A stretch of DNA of 64,000 nt from Halopseudomonas pelagia CL-AP6 (GTDB lineage Bacteria > Pseudomonadota > Gammaproteobacteria > Pseudomonadales > Pseudomonadaceae). Location: assembly GCF_000410875.1 (NCBI RefSeq), contig NZ_AROI01000009.1:248001-312000 (forward strand), read 5' to 3'. Made by a program: the position numbers and the translations under genes. The notes beneath the pieces were generated by a model. It was not told where the DNA came from, made no database searches, and saw only the letters and a list, made by a program, of their open reading frames with translations. Below are positions 55,563 through 64,000 of the stretch, piece after piece (position 1 is the stretch's first letter; every line of letters starts with the position of its first letter).

Positions 55563-55581
55563 TACTCAATATGAGTATAAT
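55563..55581 (+). promoter_or_regulatory. Operator O3 overlapping a -10 box
   Basis: TACTCAATATGAGTA (55563-55577) has perfect arms. Its last two bases are part of TATAAT (55576-55581), a consensus -10. A TTGACG is present but only 13 nt upstream, so the -35 is unclear. Repressor bound here would block the rightward promoter, which reads toward the EAL-like gene at 55812. Confidence 0.65.
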
Positions 55582-55811
55582 ATCCTCGTTTCGAAGAGTT
55601 GATACTGCCTCAGGAAGCGGGTTGATGCGTTGATGCGCGTCACAAATATGGTCGATATAAAAGCTGACGTTTTTAGATATAAGCTCTTTTTATGATGAGT
55701 GGAATGCCGACGATTACCGCGTAGATGAGCAATGTTTTGCCCTGCGGTATATATGCAAGATGAGCGTGATTGGCGGGGTTAATGTAAGTCAGAATTGTTT
55801 GGGGAAAAGGG
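55582..55811 (+). other. Leader between O3 promoter and the EAL-like gene
   Basis: The 230 bases downstream of the predicted rightward promoter carry a possible 20-codon frame (ATG 55633 to TGA 55695). It ends RYKLFL and includes one copy of a 15-bp direct repeat (55675-55689). Nothing else was recognised. The stretch 55200-55532 holds no gene that I can support. Confidence 0.3.
55675..55689 (+). repeat. 15-bp direct repeat, copy 1
   Basis: AGATATAAGCTCTTT is repeated exactly at 56704-56718, 1029 bp away, on the other side of the EAL-like gene. In both places the local open frame reads RYKLF. Confidence 0.55.
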
Positions 55812-56594
55812 ATGAGACTCATTAATGAAAAGTGTAGGGCAAGTGGCAGGCAAAAAGGAATGCTGAACGGTGTTAAAGGTGTTGTGCGCAGGCCTGTATT
55901 TTCAAGAAATGATCAGGTGGTGGGAGGTTGCTATAAAGAAGTTGATCAAAGCTTTCAGTTTTCTGAGTGGGCCATGCCAAAGCAACGCTGGAAAAATCAA
56001 ATGGTGTTGACGTCATTTTTAGACTTTCTGAAGGCGGTAGAGTTGGATTGCATTAAGCATCAGCAATTATTGAGCGATAAGCCAAAGCGCGAAAATATTT
56101 ATTTTTTACATTTGAAGAGTCAGCTGATTTTGTCAGCCTATGTTTGTAGGCAGCTCAGTGCTGCCGCTAACAGGGTGCGTTTGTTGGGGGGGCAGTTAGT
56201 GGTGATTTTAGGCCAGTCACAGGATGAATCTAAACGCCTTAAAGCATTCTGCCGGAATGTTGCAGAGTTGCGGGACGACGGGGTGGCGCTGGGTATGCAT
56301 TATAGTTCGTATGTCAATAATGTAAGTCTGCCTGAGTTCATGCTTCGGGCACTTGGTTACCTTCTTCTCGATCCCTTCGCTATAGGCATGCCTGTCGATC
56401 AAGATTCAATAAATTACACCGATTTGATGTATGCGGGTGAGGTCGTTAGAGAGATTCATAATCACCTCGACGTAAAATTGGTGGCAACGGATATTGAAAC
56501 GGCGTGGCAGGAGCGCGTGGTAAAAGCGCTCCCAGTGCACTATATGCTGGGCGGGTATTATGGGGGATACAAGGAATTGGCCCGTGTGCCGTGA
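55812..56594 (+). CDS. Degenerate EAL-domain-like protein
   Basis: The 260-residue protein is not a clear match to a named family. From about residue 75 it follows the course of an EAL (c-di-GMP phosphodiesterase) domain. VAELRDDGVALGMHYSSYVN stands where EAL domains have L-x-x-x-G-x-x-x-x-x-DDFG. FAIGM stands for the IKID lysine strand. LVATDIETAWQE corresponds to VAEGVET, and MLGGYYG to QGYYF. The EAL triplet, DDFG aspartates and the lysine are missing, so no phosphodiesterase activity is expected. GGGGAAAAGGG precedes the ATG at 55812. The gene is AT-rich and alone in its strand context. Confidence 0.6.
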   Translation: MRLINEKCRASGRQKGMLNGVKGVVRRPVFSRNDQVVGGCYKEVDQSFQFSEWAMPKQRWKNQMVLTSFLDFLKAVELDCIKHQQLLSDKPKRENIYFLHLKSQLILSAYVCRQLSAAANRVRLLGGQLVVILGQSQDESKRLKAFCRNVAELRDDGVALGMHYSSYVNNVSLPEFMLRALGYLLLDPFAIGMPVDQDSINYTDLMYAGEVVREIHNHLDVKLVATDIETAWQERVVKALPVHYMLGGYYGGYKELARVP

Positions 56595-56796
56595 GGTGGC
56601 GAATCCAGAGCGTCATTTTAGCTCAGGGAGAGGATTTGGATGGGCTTACAGGAAAGCTCGATCCTATCACGCACCTGTCATAAGTGCGTTCTACCGGGCT
56701 TTAAGATATAAGCTCTTTAGCGATACTGGCTGGTTTTACACACACGGAGGCTTCAAGAAGACGAGAATAGTAGTTCAGCCTCGCGATCAGGACTAA
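56560..56796 (+). CDS. Small hypothetical ORF overlapping the end of the EAL-like gene
   Basis: A 78-residue frame starts at an ATG 35 nt before the end of the upstream gene and ends just before truC. It contains ALRYKLFSDTGWFYTHGG. No family was recognised and the ribosome-binding site is poor. It may be a fragment of a longer lost gene rather than a functional one. Confidence 0.25.
   Translation: MGDTRNWPVCREVANPERHFSSGRGFGWAYRKARSYHAPVISAFYRALRYKLFSDTGWFYTHGGFKKTRIVVQPRDQD
56704..56718 (+). repeat. 15-bp direct repeat, copy 2
   Basis: Exact copy of 55675-55689 (AGATATAAGCTCTTT). It lies within the 78-residue small frame. Confidence 0.55.
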
Positions 56797-56803
56797 TTCA
56801 AGG

Positions 56804-57586
56804 TCATGGGAGAGAGCCCCGCGTGGCTAGAATATCGCCAAAGATAGACAGTACCTGCATAAAGCTCGCATCCGGTTCTGCCCGCAGTTTAAGCGTTGTC
56901 CCGGTGACCGGGTGGGTGAACACCATCGCCGTTGCTGCCAGCATCAGACGGCTGTGGCCAAAGGTCTGGGCAAAATAGTGATTATGTTTGGTACGCCCAT
57001 AATTGGTGTCGCCAATAATCGGGTGGCTGATGTGCTGCATATGCCGGCGTAATTGGTGCTTGCGTCCGGTAGCCGGGTGCAGTGCGACCAGACTGTAGCG
57101 GCTGACCGGGTAGCCTTCGATCGCCACCGGGATTTCCGTCGTTGCCAGCCGGCGATAGCGGGTAAGTGCATCGCGTATCGGCTGAGGCTCATCCTTGCAG
57201 CGACGGTCCGTTGGGTGTTCACGCAGTGGATGATTGATTACGCCCTCTTGCTGCGGCCAGCCGCGGACCATGGCCAGATAGGATTTTTGCACTGCGCCAG
57301 CCATCAACGCCTTACCCAGCACGCTGGCGGTATTCGGATCGCGGGCGAAGACCAGCAGCCCCGAGGTGGGGCGGTCCAGTCGGTGCACCGGATACACATG
57401 CTCGCCAGCATTCATCGCCCGGGCATATTGCAGGGCAAACTCGGTTTCATGCCGATCAATCGGGCTGCGGTGCACCAACAGGCCAGCGGGCTTATGTACC
57501 GCCAGCAGCCACTGGTCGCGATAGACTTCGGTCAACGGGTTGCCATAGAAGGCAGGGCAGGGTGCGGGCAGATCTGAATGTGACAC
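56804..57586 (-). CDS. truC: tRNA pseudouridine synthase C
   Basis: TruC makes pseudouridine 65 in several tRNAs. The 260-residue RluA-family protein has the catalytic aspartate in PVHRLDRPTSGLLVFAR, a LLAVHKPAGLLVH N-terminal motif and ATGRKHQLRRHM. It lacks an S4 domain, as TruC does. It is divergent from the EF-G gene. Its stop lies 7 nt from the end of the small accessory frame. Confidence 0.9.
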   Translation of the reverse strand: MSHSDLPAPCPAFYGNPLTEVYRDQWLLAVHKPAGLLVHRSPIDRHETEFALQYARAMNAGEHVYPVHRLDRPTSGLLVFARDPNTASVLGKALMAGAVQKSYLAMVRGWPQQEGVINHPLREHPTDRRCKDEPQPIRDALTRYRRLATTEIPVAIEGYPVSRYSLVALHPATGRKHQLRRHMQHISHPIIGDTNYGRTKHNHYFAQTFGHSRLMLAATAMVFTHPVTGTTLKLRAEPDASFMQVLSIFGDILATRGSLP

Positions 57587-57763
57587 TGGAGCTCCTGAAA
57601 ATACCTGGGTGTGCCGGACTGCTGGGCCCAGACAGGCTTTATACCAGCTAAGGGCTGCACCAGAGTACCTATAACGCCCAGGGCGGCGACAGCATCCAAC
57701 GATTTCTCGCGGTGGCCGTCTTTTTCACTGCGTAATCTTTGGCAAAAACCAAGCACAATCCTG

Positions 57764-57769
57764 TATAGT
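57764..57769 (+). promoter_or_regulatory. Possible -10 box of the EF-G gene
   Basis: TATAGT preceded by TG lies 38 nt before the ATG at 57808. A TTGGCA is found 19 nt upstream, a little too far for an ideal -35. The assignment is tentative. Confidence 0.4.
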
Positions 57770-57807
57770 AGCGGCCTATTTCCAACCCGGCTTATGCAGA
57801 GAGCGCT

Positions 57808-59895
<2,088 letters not shown>

Positions 59896-59910
59896 TTTGT
59901 TCTAGCAGTT

Positions 59911-59948
59911 GCAAAACCCCGTCAGTGAAAGCTGGCGGGGTTTTTTAT
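59911..59948 (+). terminator. Rho-independent terminator after the EF-G gene
   Basis: AAAACCCCGTC and GGCGGGGTTTT form a stem around an 8-10 nt loop, followed by a further T run. It begins about 16 nt after the stop codon. Confidence 0.92.
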
Positions 59949-60072
59949 TAATCGGGGTACATGATCTGCGGCTAAGTCATCAGCACTGATGAAAGCTGCG
60001 GGCAAGCCAGTTGGTGTAACCTCAGACGATAAATACCACGTCAGCTCATCACCTGTTCCCAGGAGTAAAGGA

Positions 60073-60936
60073 ATGGCAACGCCGTCACAGCACGATCTGC
60101 GCAAAGATCTGCGCGCATTATTATCTAGCAACCAGTGCTATTACACCGCCTCAACCTTCGACCCCATGTCCGCACGTATCGCCGCCGATATCGGATTTGA
60201 AGTTGGCATTCTCGGCGGTTCCGTCGCTTCGCTGCAGGTGCTGGCGGCGCCGGACTTTGCGTTGATCACCCTGAGTGAATTCACCGAGCAGGCCACGCGT
60301 ATTGGCCGAGTCGCCCGGTTGCCTATTATCGCCGACGCCGATCACGGCTATGGCAACGCCCTGAACGTCATCCGTACGGTGACTGAGCTCGAACGGGCAG
60401 GGGTGGCCGGGTTAACCATTGAGGATACGCTGCTGCCGGCCAAATACGGGCATAAATCCACGGACCTGATCTCGCTGGAAGAGGCCGTGGGCAAGATCGA
60501 AGCGGCGTTGGATGCGCGCATTGATCCGGTCATGTGTATCTTTGCCCGTACCAACGCCAGCCAGCTCAGCCTTGAGGACACTATAGCGCGGGCCAAAGCC
60601 TACCAGGCAACCGGTGCGGACGGCATTTGCATTGTTGGTATCCGCGATTTCGAGCATTTGGAGCAGATCAGCCGGCATGTCTCTATCCCGCTGATGCTGG
60701 TTGCCTACGACAACCCCTCGCTGCGCGATCGCGAACGCCTGGCAGCCAATGGCGTGCGCATTGTGGTCAACGGTCACGCCGCCTACTTCGCTGCGATCAA
60801 GGCGACCTACGACTGCCTGCGTGAGCAGCGTGGGATTGCCGAGGGCACATTGAACGCGTCAGAGCTGGCGACCAAATATTCCACGCTGGAGGAGAACCGC
60901 GTCTGGGCAGTCAGATTTATGGATGTGCACGACTGA
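60073..60936 (+). CDS. Oxaloacetate decarboxylase (isocitrate lyase/PEP mutase superfamily)
   Basis: The 287-residue product closely follows P. aeruginosa PA4872, a characterised oxaloacetate decarboxylase that gives pyruvate and CO2. Shared segments are [35 protein letters not shown], and [17 protein letters not shown] with its metal-binding aspartates. The ATG at 60073 follows AGGAGTAAAGG, and the frame upstream to 59989 lacks family residues. No biotin or membrane subunits are involved in this soluble type. Confidence 0.9.
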   Translation: MATPSQHDLRKDLRALLSSNQCYYTASTFDPMSARIAADIGFEVGILGGSVASLQVLAAPDFALITLSEFTEQATRIGRVARLPIIADADHGYGNALNVIRTVTELERAGVAGLTIEDTLLPAKYGHKSTDLISLEEAVGKIEAALDARIDPVMCIFARTNASQLSLEDTIARAKAYQATGADGICIVGIRDFEHLEQISRHVSIPLMLVAYDNPSLRDRERLAANGVRIVVNGHAAYFAAIKATYDCLREQRGIAEGTLNASELATKYSTLEENRVWAVRFMDVHD

Positions 60937-60945
60937 AACGGGGCT

Positions 60946-62214
60946 TTAAGCGCTTGGCCGGGGCCAATGGCGGGGTTGCTCCGTTGCATGCTCATACCGC
61001 CAATGTGCCTGGCCGGGCATAATCTTTAAACCACCCACCCAGCGCTCCCCAGGCCCACAGGTGTGCCAGTCATGTTCATTGTGCAGCAGCGCTAACCCGG
61101 TCGGTGTCAGTTCCAGAACGCGTTGCGGCCATTGGGCGTCTTCATTGGCAACGATGCGCATCGCTGGCTCTTCGGCGCCCAGTAACGGCTGGATCAGCCA
61201 CCAGAACATCATATCGCCCAGGTAGGGGAGTGGTTCGCGTTCACGCATCAAGTGGGCGAAGACCTTGCCGGCTGGCATTGCGCCCAGATCGCGCAGAATC
61301 TCCAGCGTCAGCTGTTCACTCAGGCTTAAGCCGTTGTTGCTTGCGGGTAACTCCATTAGATGGCGTTTCAATGCAATGCCCAGCATTGGCAGCGGGAGGG
61401 TGCCGGAGTTGATTAGAGCCATAAGCCGCTCCGGAGTGTCGGCACAGAGCGCTTCCCAGGCTGCGCCGCCGAGTTGCAGCAGGGCCCAGTTAACCGGTTT
61501 GCGCTGCGGCCATAGCCAGGCGAGCACATCCGGCGCCAATTGGCCGATGCCAATAAAGCGTTCAATCCCAGGTACGGCATCAACCGCTACCAGTTCGATG
61601 TTTGCACCGGGACGCTGCCGGTTTAAGTGATGCAGCAGGCAGACCAGGATCAACTGATCATAGCTGTCATGCTCAAACCACAGCACCAGACGCTCGTAGT
61701 CATCCAGCCGCTCCAGCACCGACCAGGTTTGCTGCAATCGTGCGAGCGAGTCCGCAGGTGTGATGCCGAAGGCGCCAGCAAGAAACTCCGCGCGCACAGG
61801 CATCAGCGCAGCGTAATCCGCCACGGTTACCGGACCGATACAGAAAGGGTCGGAGAACTCCAGAAAGTCGCCAGTAAAACCTGCGACCTTGAGGCTATGC
61901 TGGATATCGGAGCCGCAGCGGATATGCAAGGTGCGGGCGTCCTGGTCGCCATGCAACCCCGCGTGGCGGCTGGCAAAATCCAACGCGTCGATATGCGCCT
62001 TCATTTTCGGCCAACTGGCAAAGCCGTTTTCTCGTGCGATCACCCATTGTGCATCGCTTAGTTTTGGCGGCGCTTCTCGAACGGGCAGATGCGCGAGCAG
62101 ACGGGCGATAGCGTCGGGTTGCTGGTTGCTGGCGGCCTTGAGCAGCTCCTTGGCGCGCTTGCGTTGTTGCTCAAGATTGAACCGGCCGTGGCCGATGGGG
62201 CTGTTTGCAGACAT
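60946..62214 (-). CDS. DUF1835 domain protein
   Basis: The 422-residue protein has an N-terminal helical region (RFNLEQQRKRAKELLKAASN). A DUF1835 domain (LHIRCGSDIQHSLKVAG to SDPFCIGPV) and a DUF3658-like C-terminal part follow. The function is unknown. Neighbours give no clear role. It is convergent with the oxaloacetate decarboxylase gene, 9 nt apart. Confidence 0.78.
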   Translation of the reverse strand: MSANSPIGHGRFNLEQQRKRAKELLKAASNQQPDAIARLLAHLPVREAPPKLSDAQWVIARENGFASWPKMKAHIDALDFASRHAGLHGDQDARTLHIRCGSDIQHSLKVAGFTGDFLEFSDPFCIGPVTVADYAALMPVRAEFLAGAFGITPADSLARLQQTWSVLERLDDYERLVLWFEHDSYDQLILVCLLHHLNRQRPGANIELVAVDAVPGIERFIGIGQLAPDVLAWLWPQRKPVNWALLQLGGAAWEALCADTPERLMALINSGTLPLPMLGIALKRHLMELPASNNGLSLSEQLTLEILRDLGAMPAGKVFAHLMREREPLPYLGDMMFWWLIQPLLGAEEPAMRIVANEDAQWPQRVLELTPTGLALLHNEHDWHTCGPGERWVGGLKIMPGQAHWRYEHATEQPRHWPRPSA

Positions 62215-62516
62215 ACGAACTCCCTCACAAGCCTGTGTCCGCCCAGCAGGCTGGGATTCGTATGGAACATGAATGGGGTGTTGCCGTGGGCGCAGCCCTT
62301 TCCGCGGACGGGACGCCTGGCGGCGCGGGACTTAGATTGGGGTGATTGGGGTTTTCTGTCAAGGCACGCCTGCGATCATGTGAATCATAACAAAAGTGAA
62401 CGAACGATCATTCATATTCCACATCCTTGTATTTTCCTATGATCACTTCCGTAATATGTCTCTATAGCAAGCCTGAATAGGCGTTTGCTCTTACAATAAA
62501 TCCAATAACGAGGCAT
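62215..62516. other. Divergent promoter region between the DUF1835 gene and the lipase gene
   Basis: These 302 bases must hold both promoters. An imperfect palindrome with a GATC centre, GAACGATCATTC (62402-62413), about 105 bp before the lipase start could be a regulator site. No clear -35/-10 pair or terminator was recognised. Confidence 0.35.
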
Positions 62517-64000
62517 ATGATGAACAACAACAGCCCCCGTATCAGCCGCGCTTGGCGTCTGGCTGGTCTCCCTTTGCTTGGCCTGGTCGCGGCGATGAGT
62601 GGCGGCTGCTTTTCCGGTTCAGGCTCAGGTTCAGACGACTCTTCCGACGTGCTGCAGGGCACCTTTGTCGACAGCCCTGTGGTCGGTTTGCGCTACGAAT
62701 CTTCTAGCCTGGAAGGTGAGACTAGTGCATCCGGTAGCTTCCAATATCGCCAGGGCGAGACCGTCAGCTTTCATCTAGGCGAGATCAAGCTGGGCGAAGG
62801 CTACGGTGAGCGCATCATGACGCCAGCAAGCCTGGTGGCCGACGCAGCGGATTCTGCCGACCCTGTTGCGCTTAATATTTCCCGCCTGCTGCAGACGCTT
62901 GATGCTGATGCTAATCTAAACAACGGCATCCAATTGACCGATGCGATCATCGCACAGATCAACCAATACCTGGCTGATAACCCTGGGACCAGTATCGATT
63001 TTGCCGATACAGCAGCGTTTGAAAACGTTACCGCGTTGCTACTGACGGCGTTGAATGAAGCCAACGTTTTCGCTGAGAACGCCGAGGGCAAACACCGCCT
63101 AGTCAGAACCCCCCTCCAAGCCTGGCAGCACCTGCAGGACTCGCTCGACGCCCTGAACGGCCGCGACATTGACTACGATCTTCGGCCGGTGGTATTTATC
63201 CATGGCGGTGCAGGCTCTGCCTCACAGTTCGAGTCACAGGCCCAACGCTTTATTGCCAACGGCTACCCACGTGACTATCTGGCGACCTTCGAGTACGACA
63301 CCTCCGCTATTGACAGTGACGAGTACCTGGCGATGACGGACGCGCGCAATGCTGGGATCGAGGCCATCATTGACCGGCTGCTGGCCAGTTCCGGCGCAGA
63401 CCAGGTCGACCTGATGGGCCACTCCAACGGTACTCGCGTCAGCCTTACTTATCTCAGCGATCCGCAGCGAGCGGCCAAGGTGGCGAGCTACATCAGCATC
63501 GACGGCACCCCAGCCGCCAGCCCGCCCGGTGGTGTGCGCACTTTGGCCTTATGGGGTCAATATGTTGATCGTGAGGTGGTGGGCGCCGAGAACGTCTACC
63601 CACCAGTGGAGGCTCCCGTCGGGCATGTCGAGGCAGCCACCTCAGCTAGCTCGTTCGAACGCATGTACTCCTTTTTCAATGCGCGGTCGCCAGCTACAAC
63701 CCAGGTACCGCAGGCGCAAGGCTCAGATGTATGGGTTGCCGGGCGGGCCAACATCTTCCCGCGTAATAGCGGCGCAGAAGGTGCCGAGCTGCGCATCACT
63801 GAAATTAGCGCTGACACCGGCGCGCGCTTGAGTGACGCTCCGGTTTACCAGGCCCTGCTCGACAGCGTCGGCGAATGGGGGCCTGTGCGCTTGAGTAAAG
63901 GCGGCAGCTATGAATTCGCACTGGTTCGTGAAGGCACCGGCAACGATCATTATTTCTACCGTGAGCCGGTCACCTCAGACAGCTACAACATACGTTTGAA
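62517..64000 (+). CDS. Lipoprotein alpha/beta hydrolase (lipase-like), 3' end outside window
   Basis: The open frame from ATG ATG at 62517 runs to the window end (494 codons) without a stop. It has a lipoprotein signal (SGGC lipobox around residues 28-31), a Ser/Gly linker (SGSGSGSDDSSD), and a beta-rich domain starting LQGTFVDSPVVGLRYES. An alpha/beta hydrolase domain follows, with VVFIHGGAGSA (oxyanion) and the nucleophile serine in DLMGHSNGTRVSLTYL. An IDGTPAASPP segment comes next. It is probably a surface lipase or esterase. The Asp/His partners and C terminus are not all visible. Confidence 0.8.
   Translation, partial: MMNNNSPRISRAWRLAGLPLLGLVAAMSGGCFSGSGSGSDDSSDVLQGTFVDSPVVGLRYESSSLEGETSASGSFQYRQGETVSFHLGEIKLGEGYGERIMTPASLVADAADSADPVALNISRLLQTLDADANLNNGIQLTDAIIAQINQYLADNPGTSIDFADTAAFENVTALLLTALNEANVFAENAEGKHRLVRTPLQAWQHLQDSLDALNGRDIDYDLRPVVFIHGGAGSASQFESQAQRFIANGYPRDYLATFEYDTSAIDSDEYLAMTDARNAGIEAIIDRLLASSGADQVDLMGHSNGTRVSLTYLSDPQRAAKVASYISIDGTPAASPPGGVRTLALWGQYVDREVVGAENVYPPVEAPVGHVEAATSASSFERMYSFFNARSPATTQVPQAQGSDVWVAGRANIFPRNSGAEGAELRITEISADTGARLSDAPVYQALLDSVGEWGPVRLSKGGSYEFALVREGTGNDHYFYREPVTSDSYNIRL

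Noticed and set aside
55633-55695. 20-codon frame as a leader peptide gene
   Set aside because: No ribosome-binding site and no conservation information. Kept only as a note because it carries the 15-bp repeat.
54265-56800. Intact prophage or integrative element
   Set aside because: Only a CI-type repressor and operators are seen. There is no integrase, tRNA target, structural, lysis or replication gene.

Overview
The window looks like chromosomal DNA of a gammaproteobacterium of the Pseudomonas group. The evidence is the gene order rpmF-plsX-fabD-fabG-acpP-fabF-pabC-mltG-tmk-holB-pilZ-tatD, a complete fapABCDEF functional-amyloid operon, the split B12-dependent ribonucleotide reductase NrdJab, a PA2873-type transglutaminase locus (moxR-DUF58-tgpA), and REP-like repeats of pseudomonad type. 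A Halopseudomonas-like lineage is plausible, but that is inference. Species cannot be fixed from the sequence alone.

Layout. 1-10107: cell-envelope and fatty-acid housekeeping block, all on the + strand and tightly packed. 10108-10482: intergenic region with a probable leftward sRNA (RgsA/P16-like). 10483-14495: polyamine-type ABC importer. 14581-18397: TetR regulator, exported amidohydrolase, a radical SAM gene broken by an apparent 5-nt deletion, a DUF4823 lipoprotein and a DUF1285 protein. 18398-21631: NrdJab with candidate NrdR boxes. 21632-27975: fap amyloid operon with a candidate sigma-54 promoter and a convergent VpsR-like enhancer-binding protein. 28126-36653: quinohemoprotein alcohol dehydrogenase, a MalT-like (LAL) regulator and a leftward DUF1302-DUF1329 pair. 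The dehydrogenase and the DUF1302 gene share the same G/C palindrome at the same distance from a -10-like element. 36758-38350: rmuC. 38423-44261: urease operon ureDABCEFG-hupE/ureJ behind a consensus sigma-54 promoter and an NtrC-type site.

44304-44579: REP-like tandem and inverted repeats. 44738-47031: TAXI receptor and a convergent lipoprotein hydrolase. 47186-51640: moxR-DUF58-tgpA-DUF3429. 51706-54264: four leftward genes (PhnA zinc ribbon, DJ-1/PfpI, DUF3185, DadA-like FAD oxidase). 54265-56800: AT-rich accessory patch holding a phage CI-type repressor, three copies of a TACTCA-N3-TGAGTA operator, and a degenerate EAL-domain protein with no recognisable neighbours. 56804-62214: truC, a second-type EF-G, oxaloacetate decarboxylase and a DUF1835 protein. 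62517-end: a lipoprotein lipase that runs off the window.

The least explained material is the CI-repressor/degenerate-EAL patch, the LAL-regulon palindrome linking the quinoprotein to DUF1302/DUF1329, and the pairing of the Fap operon with a VpsR-like sigma-54 activator. No rRNA, tRNA, CRISPR array, integrase or insertion sequence was seen.
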